Positions 1 to 7,580 of a stretch of 20,007 nucleotides of DNA are shown here, piece by piece. Where the stretch lies: IMG/VR virus record IMGVR_UViG_3300024324_000106, positions 1-20,007 of that record. The stretch is one strand, 5' to 3'. How positions within the stretch are numbered: position 1 is the stretch's first letter; each line of letters begins with the position of its first letter. The position numbers were made by a program, and so were the translations under genes. Below the pieces are notes generated by a model. The model was not told the origin of the DNA and did not search any database. It worked only from the letters and a program-made list of their open reading frames with translations. The DNA comes from a virus.

Positions 1-398
1 GAATGTGAATAATAAACTCTGAAATGCATCGACTGTTCTATGATCGGGCGCTCCAGGTCTTTTTGCGCGGGTGCGTCATCGATGACCGGCTCTGTTCTGT
101 CAATAAATGCTAAACCCTGCGTTATATCCAGCATCAGTGCCTTGTGCACTTCTGCTCGAATCTGGTTAAATGTGGCTTCTGCTGTGGCGCTTTTTTTGAT
201 CTGTATATCGACTGCAAAACTTAGCGCCCGGTTAAATTGCCCGTAAGCTGAATCGATAACGGCATCTGACTCCATTTTTAATACCAGGGCTGGCACGGCT
301 GGAATTTCTTCAAATGCTCGATGGATAGAAGCACCGGTAACAGTCAACCCCGTTAAGTTTGTTTTAATAGCCTGCAGGCTTTGTTCTGCTCTATGCAT
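1..398 (-). CDS. Minor tail / tail-terminator-like protein, partial (runs off left edge)
   Basis: The frame opens with ATG at 398 and stays open to base 1, giving at least 132 residues, so the 3' end is missing. It begins one base after the TAA of the upstream tail gene, so it is translationally linked. The N-terminus MHRAEQSLQAIKTNLTGL followed by a Pro-Ala-rich stretch (IPAVPALVLKME) and an alternating amphipathic core resembles small tail-completion proteins encoded after the gpZ-like gene in lambdoid siphophages. That assignment rests on position and general pattern, not on a diagnostic motif. By lambda order the next genes should be the major tail protein and the tape measure, outside the window. 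Another small structural role is equally compatible. Confidence 0.6.
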   Translation of the reverse strand, partial: MHRAEQSLQAIKTNLTGLTVTGASIHRAFEEIPAVPALVLKMESDAVIDSAYGQFNRALSFAVDIQIKKSATAEATFNQIRAEVHKALMLDITQGLAFIDRTEPVIDDAPAQKDLERPIIEQSMHFRVYYSH

Positions 399-399
399 G

Positions 400-840
400 T
401 TAAGCCCCCGCCCCTACATCAAAACTGGTTTTTAAGATGACCGGGAACTCTGCAAACCCTTCTGAATAATTAGCAACAGGACGCTCTACTATTTCTAGTG
501 GTGCAAAATTGGCGTTTATCTGATTACCGACCAGGGCGTTAAGTATCGGCGTCATAAAACTACCGGCTTCACTGGCTGTGGTTTGCGTTGCTGTATTGTT
601 AACGTGCTTAACCATGACAGAGATCTGCCAGAACTGTGTTTCAGTCTGCACCGATCCATCGACACCCTGACTGTATTGGCCATCACCACTGAATAAAATA
701 ACGGCTGGTAATAATTTAGACGGGTTATTAACACCGGCCATGATGGTTTCATCACTGACCGTTTTAAGCCCGGCCAATGCCAGGCTGTTAATGACTTGCA
801 GGATGAGCGGCTCTATTTCAAATTGACTGGAGACTGGCAT
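400..840 (-). CDS. Tail terminator-like protein (gpU position)
   Basis: A 146-residue protein of mixed alpha/beta character, with no signal peptide or membrane segment. The N-terminal helix (EIEPLILQVINSLA), the central PAVILFSG strand and the QFWQISVMVKHV strand match the layout of phage tail-terminator proteins, which cap the tail tube and join it to the connector. Its ATG (840-838) overlaps the TAA of the gpZ-like gene (TAATG), so translation is coupled. Lambda has gpU at this position, and the length is close to gpU (131 residues). The family call is inferred from pattern and position. Confidence 0.62.
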   Translation of the reverse strand: MPVSSQFEIEPLILQVINSLALAGLKTVSDETIMAGVNNPSKLLPAVILFSGDGQYSQGVDGSVQTETQFWQISVMVKHVNNTATQTTASEAGSFMTPILNALVGNQINANFAPLEIVERPVANYSEGFAEFPVILKTSFDVGAGA

Positions 841-1415
841 TAGTTCCGCCCTGTTCTCTGGTACTTTGTTTTTGCAACGTTCAGGATATAATTCATTTCC
901 TGATCCATTTTTTTGTATAGCTCACCGGGTATTGCCGCTTCAATTTCATCGACTGAAACAGATTGAACTGGCTCAGTGATTGAGCGGATTTTACGGCTGT
1001 TTTTATTACGATACACAACCGATGGCCGTCCATCGGCTCTCTGAATTAAAAAAGCCTCTTCATAAAATCGACGAGTACGCCCAGATCCTACTGTAACACC
1101 TCGTTTTGATTCTTTAGCTTTACCAAGGTAACGAGCTTTTACACTGTTTGAACCAGCCCATATTTGTGCCTTTGTAGTATTAAATTTAATCTTGCTGGTT
1201 CTGACTCTGAACCCTTTTACATTTTTTGCACCTTTCTTAAAGATACTGACCGGCATAGCATTTTCTGCTGCCAGTTTTGACGCTTGTTGGCCACTGGCCC
1301 ACTTAACGGTTTTTGCCAGTGTTCTATATTTTGCGGTATTAATTTCTTTTGGGAATGCCAACAGAAACTGTGCCGTATGTTTTAAATCAATCGGGTTAAT
1401 ATCGACCGTAATCAT
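840..1415 (-). CDS. Minor tail protein Z-like head-tail connector protein
   Basis: A basic protein of 191 residues resembling the minor tail protein Z family (lambda gpZ, 192 residues), which takes part in joining the finished tail to the head. The N-terminal helical part (KEINTAKYRTLAKTVKWASGQ) is followed by a basic central stretch rich in KSKRG and a Tyr-rich C-terminus, as in that family. I chose the ATG at 1415 because it overlaps the preceding TGA (TGATG) and has a GGTGAGGG ribosome-binding site at proper spacing. The frame extends upstream to 1442, but that start lies inside the FII-like gene and has no such site. Its place between the FII- and U-position genes is as in lambda. Confidence 0.75.
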   Translation of the reverse strand: MITVDINPIDLKHTAQFLLAFPKEINTAKYRTLAKTVKWASGQQASKLAAENAMPVSIFKKGAKNVKGFRVRTSKIKFNTTKAQIWAGSNSVKARYLGKAKESKRGVTVGSGRTRRFYEEAFLIQRADGRPSVVYRNKNSRKIRSITEPVQSVSVDEIEAAIPGELYKKMDQEMNYILNVAKTKYQRTGRN

Positions 1416-1720
1416 CAGTACACCCTCACCATCACATTGCACCAGTTACCGGTTTCATAAATTGGAGCACTGATGATTGTATAGGTGACACCCTGGTAGA
1501 TAACCTGGTCATCGACCGCAGGTGCTAATTGATTATAGTCTGATGTTTTAAACGAAAAAGATGGATCTGGCCGCTCTACGTCGGTATTACCGACGCTGGT
1601 TTTTGCGTACGCATCGGCATAAACACCAACGATGTTACTGTGCGTAATAGTGCCGACCTTTACCTGGAGTTTTTCGCCCCAGGTGTTGAGGACGGCATTG
1701 TTTAGAGCGGACAGATCCAT
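1415..1720 (-). CDS. Head-tail joining protein (FII position)
   Basis: A 101-residue protein with a short N-terminal helix (LSALNNAVLNTWGEKL) followed by beta-strands. It resembles lambda gpFII (117 residues) and related Gifsy-2-type joining proteins, which attach to the portal/gpW end of the head to create the tail attachment site. The motif VDDQVIYQGVTYTIISAPIYETGNWCNVM is typical of this group: a turn, then two strands with a buried Trp. The TGA overlaps the next ATG by two bases. The gene lies 6 bp after the FI-position gene, in one head-completion operon. Confidence 0.72.
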   Translation of the reverse strand: MDLSALNNAVLNTWGEKLQVKVGTITHSNIVGVYADAYAKTSVGNTDVERPDPSFSFKTSDYNQLAPAVDDQVIYQGVTYTIISAPIYETGNWCNVMVRVY

Positions 1721-1726
1721 AAGGCC

Positions 1727-1924
1727 CTACTTAGGAGATTCCGTTTTTTCAGCTTCAGCGGGTTTTACCGCTTTTGCCGGTTTCTGAATATCAACCAGCG
1801 AGCCAAGTGCAATGTACCGCTTAACATCGTCATCACTGATGCCAAGGTCTTTTTGCGAGACCTCAACACCAGACTCGATAACTTTGTCTTTAGTGATATG
1901 AAACGTGCTGTTTGTGATAAACAT
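1727..1924 (-). CDS. Small acidic/basic protein at the FI position
   Basis: A 65-residue protein, MFITNSTFHITKDKVIE at the N-terminus and a Lys/Ala/Glu/Pro-rich tail. I chose ATG 1924, which has an AGGGGTG ribosome-binding site about 8 bp upstream. The frame could start at 1960, but that would run into the major capsid gene. Lambda has gpFI here, a nonessential packaging factor with a charged flexible segment. Position matches, sequence similarity cannot be judged by eye, and the protein is shorter than gpFI (132 residues). It may instead be one of the small hypothetical proteins commonly found between capsid and joining genes. Confidence 0.6.
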   Translation of the reverse strand: MFITNSTFHITKDKVIESGVEVSQKDLGISDDDVKRYIALGSLVDIQKPAKAVKPAEAEKTESPK

Positions 1925-1935
1925 GGCAATCACCC

Positions 1936-2952
1936 CTATGCGACTGTTGCAGCCAGGCAACCATTAACATTGCAAGGCACAACCAACGGTGCAGATTGAG
2001 TAAGCACCTGACGAACTGCAGGGTCTTGTGGCACCCATGACTTAGGAAAGTATTCCATCGCAATCAAACCAGCCGCATCATCAAGAATCGCACCATGCGC
2101 CTGAATACCTTCGAGTCCTGCACCACCGAGAATAACAGTTTTATTGGGCAACATTGGCTGAGTTGCACCGGCATCATCGACATACCATTCAGCATAAGTG
2201 TAAAAATTGAAGTTACCGATTGAACCCTGATACACACCACCCACATTACTTTGTGAATTGCTGCTGAAGTTTGCAGCAACATCACGACGATAGTTAAGCT
2301 GTGCCTGAACTTCGGTTGATGCAAAGAACAGTTCCCAGGCATCTGCATCCATTGTGATATCAGTCACACCGACCCCACCATTTTTAAGCACTAACAAAGC
2401 CCAGGCGCGTAGATTAGCCAATGGGTTAACCCCGGCAGCACCCCAGGCAGTGGCACCAGCCAGCGTAACACTTAATGCAGCATTACGACCAAAGTCGATA
2501 TTTTGCGTGGGAAATTTATCACCAGACAGGGTAATAGCACCGGTACGCAGGGCAGAAGCTGCCATCCATTCCTTACGACGAGTAATCTGGCCGATATGGT
2601 CTGCAATAGTCGCTGCAATACGCGCCATTTGACGGTCTGCTGGTGACAGCGTTCCGCCTATTTGCTCACCTGCCATACGCTTTAACGCGCCTGATGGTGC
2701 CAACGGTGTACGAGGTTTAACATAGGCAGGTTTAACGCTTTTAGCGACCATGCCGGTTTCCTGTACGATTTGACCTTCAACAACTGCCGACACTAATGGC
2801 GCAAGGCGTCGAGCTGTCGTGACTACATCGAAGTTAATTTCCTCCGTTGCGTGAACTTGCACCGAAGGAAAATAGGTATCGAGTAAAAATGATGACGGGC
2901 GGTTCATGAGTTCAACCACTTTCGCCAGTACGTTTGTAGAAAAGATATCCAT
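1936..2952 (-). CDS. E: Major capsid protein, lambda gpE family
   Basis: A 338-residue capsid protein, almost the length of lambda gpE (341). Stretches that line up with gpE as I remember it are AYVKPRTPL (gpE YVKPKHEV), IDFGRNAALSV (VDMGRSEENN), LPNKTVILGG (LPDNTMVLGN) and the C-terminal YFPKSWVPQDPAVRQVLTQS (YPKNWVTTGDPAREFTMIQS). It forms the icosahedral shell with an HK97-type fold. A GGAGA ribosome-binding site lies 9 bp before ATG 2952. It follows the decoration protein by 15 bp, as in lambda D-E. No lesion is seen. Confidence 0.95.
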   Translation of the reverse strand: MDIFSTNVLAKVVELMNRPSSFLLDTYFPSVQVHATEEINFDVVTTARRLAPLVSAVVEGQIVQETGMVAKSVKPAYVKPRTPLAPSGALKRMAGEQIGGTLSPADRQMARIAATIADHIGQITRRKEWMAASALRTGAITLSGDKFPTQNIDFGRNAALSVTLAGATAWGAAGVNPLANLRAWALLVLKNGGVGVTDITMDADAWELFFASTEVQAQLNYRRDVAANFSSNSQSNVGGVYQGSIGNFNFYTYAEWYVDDAGATQPMLPNKTVILGGAGLEGIQAHGAILDDAAGLIAMEYFPKSWVPQDPAVRQVLTQSAPLVVPCNVNGCLAATVA

Positions 2953-2967
2953 TGTTATTATCTCCAG

Positions 2968-3336
2968 TTATGCGCTAACAGATGGAACAAGCACAATGCC
3001 TTTTCCACGCAGGGTTTCACGGACGCTGTCCGCAGTGTGGCCAGTGCCATAAGTGACAGCGGACTCGTCAAAGTCACCACGGCTGTATGCTAGTGTTACC
3101 ACATCAGCCGCCGTTGCATCGACATCTTCAGCCAGAATTAAATCGGCTGTTTGTGAACCATCACCAGCAGCAGACAGGCTTAAAATATGCTTACCGGATG
3201 CAGTAATCTTGCCAAGCAATGCGCCACGACTTAAAACCTGACCGGTTAAAATAGTGACTTTTTGCCCAACCAGCAGATGAGCGTTATTACCCACCAGGCG
3301 ATCTGGTGAATAGATTGTTGATGTAAATTCAGACAT
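2968..3336 (-). CDS. D: Head decoration protein, lambda gpD family
   Basis: A 122-residue protein (lambda gpD is 110) between the protease-scaffold and major capsid genes, exactly the gpD place. gpD trimers bind the expanded shell and stabilise it against the pressure of packaged DNA. The segment VGQKVTILTGQVLSRGALLGKIT is the beta-rich start typical of the decoration-protein domain, and the ending (LRGKGIVLVPSVSA) matches the usual final strand. A strong GGGGGAA ribosome-binding site precedes ATG 3336, as expected for a protein made in hundreds of copies. Confidence 0.9.
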   Translation of the reverse strand: MSEFTSTIYSPDRLVGNNAHLLVGQKVTILTGQVLSRGALLGKITASGKHILSLSAAGDGSQTADLILAEDVDATAADVVTLAYSRGDFDESAVTYGTGHTADSVRETLRGKGIVLVPSVSA

Positions 3337-3349
3337 GAGTTATTCCCCC

Positions 3350-3730
3350 TTATGACTGGACCAGTGAAACTACTTTCGCAGCTAACTGATCATCGGTTAA
3401 TTCGGATCCTTCACCGGTATCAACACCGATCTCTGGATTACCCAGGGCATCCATTGCGGCGGTGAAACCATTTGTTGCTTTTGCCGGTACTGCAACCAGA
3501 AATTTGTCTGCAGCTTCAGCTTCAAGACCGTTTTCGATTGCAGCTGATAGCGTTGCATCGATCTTGCCTTTGGCTGAGTCGAGTTTAAGAATAGAGTTGA
3601 TGCGGGTTTGCTCCGCTTCGCGTCCAGCTTGTAGACCAGTCTCGTGACCTTCTGCTTTTGCGTTGGCAACAGCAGAGTCGAGATCGGCCTGTGAAATGAC
3701 GGACGTTATGCCCGTTTCTTTTTCAGACAT
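3350..3730 (-). CDS. Nested scaffold protein start inside gpC (Nu3-like)
   Basis: An in-frame ATG at 3730-3728 within the protease gene is preceded by GGAG at about 7 bp spacing. It would yield a 126-residue product starting MSEKETGITSVISQADL, with an Ala/Glu/Lys/Gln-rich, helical composition and an acidic C-terminus (EGSELTDDQLAAKVVSLVQS). Lambda makes its scaffold Nu3 from an internal start in gene C in the same way, so the two products share a C-terminus. The ribosome-binding site and the domain boundary are visible; expression is inferred. Confidence 0.68.
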   Translation of the reverse strand: MSEKETGITSVISQADLDSAVANAKAEGHETGLQAGREAEQTRINSILKLDSAKGKIDATLSAAIENGLEAEAADKFLVAVPAKATNGFTAAMDALGNPEIGVDTGEGSELTDDQLAAKVVSLVQS

Positions 3731-4633
3731 AATTGTCTCCGGTGATTTACTGGCTGTTGCCAGTGTTGATAAAACTGGTTGCTGTATTTCCGCTTCCAGT
3801 AGGTTAAGCGCTTCATCATGCGAGGCAATCTGGTCTATTAAACCAACGTCCATAGCATCCTTAGCAGTGTAAATTTGGGCTTGTGTATCGATAACATCTT
3901 GCTCACTCATGCTAGTGCGACCACTTGCAACATGACGAACAAAGATATCGTAATTTTGATCGACAATATTTTGATAAGTGCCTTGTGCCTGTTTACTTAA
4001 AGGCGCATGACTGCTGCCATCAATTTTGTGATGGCCTGCATAGATTGGCGTGTATTTTTTACCGGCTTTTGCATGTGCTTTGCTTTGGTCCAGGTGCATC
4101 ATGATGACGCCTATTGAACCGACCATAGCGGTTTCTGGTGCAATGATTCTGCTAGCACTGGCACCTATTGCGTAAGCAGCACTGAACATGCTTTCATTAC
4201 TAAGAGCCCAAACAGTTTTTACAGAATCTATACGTTTTATTTCTGCAGCCAGGTCAAACAATCCAGAGACAGATCCACCCGGCGAATCGACATCGAGCAA
4301 GATTGCTTTAACGTCTTGATCTTTTTCAGCTTTGCGTAATTGACTGGCCAACCGGCTATAGCTGGTCATACCCGACAGCGCATCCAGAAAACCAGCACGA
4401 TGTGTTAGTGAGCCCATGACAGAGATAACAGCAATTCCACTCGTGGTCATCTGGTACGGCTTACGCTCTGTATTGCTTGGAAATGCAGCAGCATCAACTT
4501 CTGGTGGCTTACCCATTGAGTAACCCTGAATAACATTATGCAGAATTTCTGCTTTACCAGGTGCTATCATCAAAGGCGTGTCGTAAAGCAAGCCTTGGAT
4601 AAGTTGATACTTAAATTGTTCAACTTCAGGCAT
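3350..4633 (-). CDS. C: Prohead protease with fused scaffold domain (S49 family, lambda gpC)
   Basis: A 427-residue protein (lambda gpC is 439). The S49 peptidase part covers roughly residues 60-285. Ser151 (in MFSAAYAIGASAS) is the probable nucleophile and Lys203 (in GHHKIDG) the general base, 52 residues apart as in lambda gpC. The conserved VGSIGVIMMH lies between them, and LLDVDSPGGSVSG (112-124) precedes them. The C-terminal ~126 residues are a helical, charged scaffold. I chose ATG 4633, which has GAGGA upstream and overlaps the portal end by 8 bp; the open frame reaches 4765 but only inside the portal gene. The protein matures the prohead by degrading scaffold and clipping portal protein. 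Confidence 0.92.
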   Translation of the reverse strand: MPEVEQFKYQLIQGLLYDTPLMIAPGKAEILHNVIQGYSMGKPPEVDAAAFPSNTERKPYQMTTSGIAVISVMGSLTHRAGFLDALSGMTSYSRLASQLRKAEKDQDVKAILLDVDSPGGSVSGLFDLAAEIKRIDSVKTVWALSNESMFSAAYAIGASASRIIAPETAMVGSIGVIMMHLDQSKAHAKAGKKYTPIYAGHHKIDGSSHAPLSKQAQGTYQNIVDQNYDIFVRHVASGRTSMSEQDVIDTQAQIYTAKDAMDVGLIDQIASHDEALNLLEAEIQQPVLSTLATASKSPETIMSEKETGITSVISQADLDSAVANAKAEGHETGLQAGREAEQTRINSILKLDSAKGKIDATLSAAIENGLEAEAADKFLVAVPAKATNGFTAAMDALGNPEIGVDTGEGSELTDDQLAAKVVSLVQS

Positions 4634-6224
4634 TAGCCGATTCCTCTTTTTTGGTTTTTTCTTCATCATCTGATTTATCTTGATCTGTTTCCCGAGAAAC
4701 ATCCGGCGCATACTCAACTTCATGCACACTCGGCAAACCAAGTTCTTGCGCATAATCGTTTTCAAACTTGCGCTGTTCTAAAGTTTCGCGCCAGTCCAGA
4801 CCCTGTTCCGCGCATTCGTTTTCCAGAGTAGACACACCAATATCCATTCTGATTTTCGCCGCATTGGCTTCCTTAACTGGGTCAACCCAACCACGTCCGG
4901 ACATGATCCAGCGGCAGCGTAAATAGGCATATTTATTGTCGTAATAATCTGGTGCTTCGACTCTGCCCAGGTTAATGGCTTCTTCTAGCCATAATTCATA
5001 AACAACGTTCAACCAGTAATCAGATATCCAGCGACGACGGCCCCAGAAATAACGCCAGGCTTCGAGCAATGCCATGCGTCCTGATGAATAATTGACGTTT
5101 GAAAAGTCCTTCATCAACAGTTCGTATGGAATATTTAAACCAACTGCCATATTGCGATGTAGACTCTGCATGAATGAGTCATAAGCAGAGTTATTGCGCC
5201 CGGCATTAAGCAGGTGCATTTTTGTGCCTGGTGGTATTTTTAATACGGCACCACCGGATAGCCGGGGTTTGTATCCACCTAAAAATTCGTTGTATTTTTT
5301 CTCGGCATTTTCACCGAAAATACTGTTCATAGTTTCCTGATCGAGATCAGATTCCAGCACGGCAGCAATCAGTGAATTTGCAATAGCGGTTTGCAGTTCG
5401 GTAACGGTGTACTTACCAGCCATTTTAAATTCACGCATAACCGATGAAATTAATGGCTTTCCACGACTTGCTCCGGCACGTTTTTTATCATGCAGGTGAA
5501 TAACACGACGACGACCCCAATCGGTGAAAGCGGGAATGCGCTGGTACTCATCGGCCCCGGCATACACAAATCCGTATTTTTCACCCGGATGGTTTTTCAT
5601 GATCCAGTATTCGATAGGCCGACCGTGCTGGTCATGCTGTACGCCACCACTCAGGTTCTTTTTCTGTTCCATGCCTGAAGGTGTGTCGAGTCTGTCAGAC
5701 TCCATGACCTGTAATCGAGTTGCCCATCGCGTAGCTGGCAGGGGCTTCCAGAGCGGTAACGCCAGTCCATCACCATTGGTAAAAGCACCGGAAAACATTT
5801 GCTGAGTTAAACCCAGTAGATTGAGTTCGCCACCGGCATCACATTCTGTGGTTTCTGCCCAGCTTCTAAATTGTGCTTCTGTGTTGTCTGCCCATTCCTG
5901 CGCCCAGTCGATAGTTTTACCCAACAATTTATAATCTGGTTTCGCACTTAGGCGCAGGCTGGAACCAATAATATTATCTTTGTGGGTTTGTTCTGCGCCA
6001 GAAGCTATGCCGTTATTGCGGTCAAGGTCACGAGAGCGACCCACCATCGTGACAAGCTCTTCAATCAAATCTATATCTGGTGATGCTGGCAGGGGATTCC
6101 AGTCACCGATTGCACGGTCACTGAGTGACGCCGCATCATGAGCACTGGCCGCCAATGTTGGCAGTTGCTCTATGCCAGCCAGGTCAGGTGATTGATTATC
6201 GAGTGCCAGTTGTGAATCCATCAT
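4626..6224 (-). CDS. B: Portal protein, lambda gpB family
   Basis: A 532-residue protein, practically the length of lambda gpB (533). It has the lambda-family portal pattern: an N-terminal MVGRSRDLDRNNGIASGA segment, WAETTECDAGG, QVMESDRLDTP with GGVQHDQHGRPIEYWI, IHLHDKKRAGASRGKPLI, and LLMKDFSNVNYSSGRMALLEAWRYFWGRR. The last of these is strongly conserved in lambda-type portals. A dodecamer of this protein forms the vertex through which DNA is packaged. Two tandem ATGs (6224 and 6221) follow a GGGG site. The start abuts the gpW TAA with no gap, and the end overlaps the protease start by 8 bp. Confidence 0.95.
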   Translation of the reverse strand: MMDSQLALDNQSPDLAGIEQLPTLAASAHDAASLSDRAIGDWNPLPASPDIDLIEELVTMVGRSRDLDRNNGIASGAEQTHKDNIIGSSLRLSAKPDYKLLGKTIDWAQEWADNTEAQFRSWAETTECDAGGELNLLGLTQQMFSGAFTNGDGLALPLWKPLPATRWATRLQVMESDRLDTPSGMEQKKNLSGGVQHDQHGRPIEYWIMKNHPGEKYGFVYAGADEYQRIPAFTDWGRRRVIHLHDKKRAGASRGKPLISSVMREFKMAGKYTVTELQTAIANSLIAAVLESDLDQETMNSIFGENAEKKYNEFLGGYKPRLSGGAVLKIPPGTKMHLLNAGRNNSAYDSFMQSLHRNMAVGLNIPYELLMKDFSNVNYSSGRMALLEAWRYFWGRRRWISDYWLNVVYELWLEEAINLGRVEAPDYYDNKYAYLRCRWIMSGRGWVDPVKEANAAKIRMDIGVSTLENECAEQGLDWRETLEQRKFENDYAQELGLPSVHEVEYAPDVSRETDQDKSDDEEKTKKEESANA

Positions 6225-6470
6225 TTACCCCAGGTACACCGGGCCAGACGGTAAACCAGAAGCTTTTGCCGCTTCTGATGCCAGCTTGTTTTCGTATTCT
6301 TTGCGGCGGGTTGTTATCCAGGCTTCATCGGCCTGGGTGAGGCTGCGTCCATTAACTGAGATTTGCTGTCCGGCACCCACGGCGACCTCGACACGTATCC
6401 AGTAGGTGTAGTGTTCTAGGGTGGTTCTGTTTTCGGGATTGGGTAATCCGTTGTCGATGTCTATTGCCAT
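6225..6470 (-). CDS. W: Head-tail connector protein, gpW-like
   Basis: An 81-residue protein immediately before the portal gene, the gpW position (lambda gpW is 68 residues). The segment VGAGQQISVNGRSLTQADEAWITTRRKEYENKL mirrors the gpW fold: a short beta hairpin carrying a Gly-Arg, then an Asp/Glu/Arg-rich helix. The C-terminus SGLPSGPVYLG resembles the GPAGFYV-type ends of gpW. gpW binds below the portal and stabilises packaged DNA. The ATG at 6470 has no good ribosome-binding site but follows a hairpin repeat and a possible promoter, so the message may be nearly leaderless. In lambda the gene follows terminase directly; here about 7 kb intervenes. Confidence 0.72.
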   Translation of the reverse strand: MAIDIDNGLPNPENRTTLEHYTYWIRVEVAVGAGQQISVNGRSLTQADEAWITTRRKEYENKLASEAAKASGLPSGPVYLG

Positions 6471-6492
6471 GCGACGGACTATGCCAGAATGT

Positions 6493-6524
6493 TTGTCCGG
6501 TTTTTAGGGAGAAAACCGGACAGG
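6493..6524. repeat. 32-bp hairpin direct repeat, left copy
   Basis: The 32 bases contain an inverted repeat with 11-bp arms (TGTCCGGTTTT and AAAACCGGACA) around a 7-base loop TAGGGAG. A second copy at 13397-13428 in the same orientation differs only in the loop (G at 6509 versus C at 13413), and similarity stops at both edges. This copy lies 22 bp upstream of the gpW start. It has no following T-run on either strand, so it is not a typical intrinsic terminator. It may be a protein-binding dyad or a recombination boundary. Confidence 0.9.
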
Positions 6525-6532
6525 TGTATAAT
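6504..6532 (+). promoter_or_regulatory. Probable promoter of the plus-strand moron gene
   Basis: A perfect TATAAT at 6527-6532 lies just outside the left hairpin repeat, in AT-rich sequence, 12 bp before the ATG at 6545. The -35 at 17-bp spacing (TTAGGG, 6504-6509) is poor and lies inside the hairpin. The predicted start of transcription near 6539 leaves a very short leader. A separate promoter is typical of moron genes carried by prophages. Confidence 0.5.
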
Positions 6533-6544
6533 CGTTAATTTTTG

Positions 6545-6985
6545 ATGACCAAAACCATGAAATGTGAGCCTACCTGGATAGATATAACCTCCGCTATATC
6601 ACTCCCAATAATTGCTGCTATTGGATTATTAATCGCATATGTTCAATGGAAAACCAATCAAAATCGACTAAAGAATGAGTTATTTGATAGAAGATATGAA
6701 GTATTTATAAATATAAAAACATTTCTTTCAGACCTCTCTAGAGAAGGAAATTTAAGTAGTGAAACTCAAGATAACTTCCGCAGATCAATTATTGGAATCA
6801 GATTTATTTTCGATAAAAAAACTTATAATTACGTCTGGAATGACCTTTGGTGCAAAGCCGTAGAAATGGATTTAGCTCATACACAAAAAAAACACACCAA
6901 AAGAGCGGAGCTAATGAAAGAACTAATGACTGAATTTTCAAACATAGAAGATAAATTTGAACCTTATATGCAGCTAAAATATTAA
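6545..6985 (+). CDS. Single-pass membrane protein of unknown function (moron)
   Basis: A 146-residue protein and the only plus-strand gene between the cI region and the left edge. The frame extends one codon up to a TTG at 6542; the ATG at 6545 is the better start. Residues about 12-34 (IDITSAISLPIIAAIGLLIAYVQW) form one membrane segment. The remainder is a charged, mostly helical cytoplasmic domain beginning QWKTNQNRLKNELFDRRYEVF. Similar small proteins with one membrane helix followed by an LFDRRYEVF-like motif occur in accessory regions of bacterial genomes, but I know no assigned function. It is clearly more AT-rich than its neighbours and converges with the minus operon, overlapping it by 4 bp. 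Superinfection exclusion or another lysogenic trait is possible but unproven. Confidence 0.75.
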   Translation: MTKTMKCEPTWIDITSAISLPIIAAIGLLIAYVQWKTNQNRLKNELFDRRYEVFINIKTFLSDLSREGNLSSETQDNFRRSIIGIRFIFDKKTYNYVWNDLWCKAVEMDLAHTQKKHTKRAELMKELMTEFSNIEDKFEPYMQLKY

Positions 6986-7320
6986 CTAATATGACCTTGC
7001 TCTGCCTCACCTTCTAGCACCCAGGGTAATTCGCTATCACCATCAGATACTTTTATTTCCATCTTTATTTCACCCACTTTGACAGACCCCAAACTAGACT
7101 TAGGAATATCTACCACAATTTTTGATGCACTCCAATCACCTTCACCATCTGTATGGTCAACCGTGACAGGGTCAACCAATAATGACGAACGATCACTGGA
7201 TATTATCGCTGCCTGCACAGTGGCTGTAATCGGTATATCGAATGTACTGGACACATCATTAACTATTTTTTTAAGAGTTATTACAAAATGGGCATCATAC
7301 CCAGTGGTTAGGGTGAACAT
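6982..7320 (-). CDS. Hypothetical beta-rich phage protein
   Basis: A 112-residue acidic protein without Cys, membrane segment or signal. Alternating hydrophobic strands (DAHFVITLKKIV, IPITATVQAAIIS, SASKIVVDIPKSSL, VGEIKMEIKVSDGD) suggest a single beta-sandwich domain. It is the last gene of the minus-strand operon that holds the 1376-residue protein. Its ATG overlaps the preceding gene by 13 bp and its TAA overlaps the end of the convergent plus-strand gene by 4 bp. A small virion accessory, chaperone or baseplate-like component related to the large protein is the simplest reading, but nothing diagnostic is present. Confidence 0.7.
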   Translation of the reverse strand: MFTLTTGYDAHFVITLKKIVNDVSSTFDIPITATVQAAIISSDRSSLLVDPVTVDHTDGEGDWSASKIVVDIPKSSLGSVKVGEIKMEIKVSDGDSELPWVLEGEAEQGHIS

Positions 7321-7580
7321 TGCAGGGTTGCCTCATATTGTGTTTGAGTGATTTCAGCAGTTAGAACAGTTTTCACTTGTGCCGTCAATGGCTTTATTTC
7401 TATTTCTGCCCGTTGTTCTGGCTGACGGATATCGACCATGAGCACCGCATTATTATTCATGACTTCAGCCACGATGCCTGGGCAGTTACCACCTAGCTGG
7501 TTATTTAAATGGTCCCAAAAAGTAGTGCCTGCCTGCACCGGCAAAGAGCTATTGCCCGTAATTATTTGCCAGAGTGTCAT
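7308..7580 (-). CDS. Hypothetical small phage protein
   Basis: A 90-residue protein (MTLWQIITGNSSLPVQAGT). It starts with an ATGA overlap at the end of the 1376-residue gene, so it is coupled to it. It has an N-terminal helical turn region with TTFWDHLNN, then strands (GIVAEVMNNNAVLMVDI) and a QAEIEIKPLTAQVKTVLTAEI-like stretch. No membrane segment is seen and the family is not recognised. Tight coupling to the large protein on one side and to the 112-residue protein on the other suggests the three work together, for example as a host-recognition structure. Confidence 0.7.
   Translation of the reverse strand: MTLWQIITGNSSLPVQAGTTFWDHLNNQLGGNCPGIVAEVMNNNAVLMVDIRQPEQRAEIEIKPLTAQVKTVLTAEITQTQYEATLQCSP

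Noticed and set aside
40-246. Plus-strand 68-codon frame at the left edge
   Set aside because: It is opposite a minus-strand tail gene that is coupled to its upstream neighbour by a one-base gap; the plus frame is a shadow.
5490-5805. Plus-strand open frames across the portal gene, and similar frames opposite the other genes
   Set aside because: They lie antisense to well-conserved genes, have no ribosome-binding sites and show no recognisable protein features.
6493-6524. Hairpin repeats as ordinary intrinsic terminators
   Set aside because: Neither strand has a T-run after the stem; at the left copy the following bases are AGGTGTAT and at the right copy AGGATCAC (plus strand).
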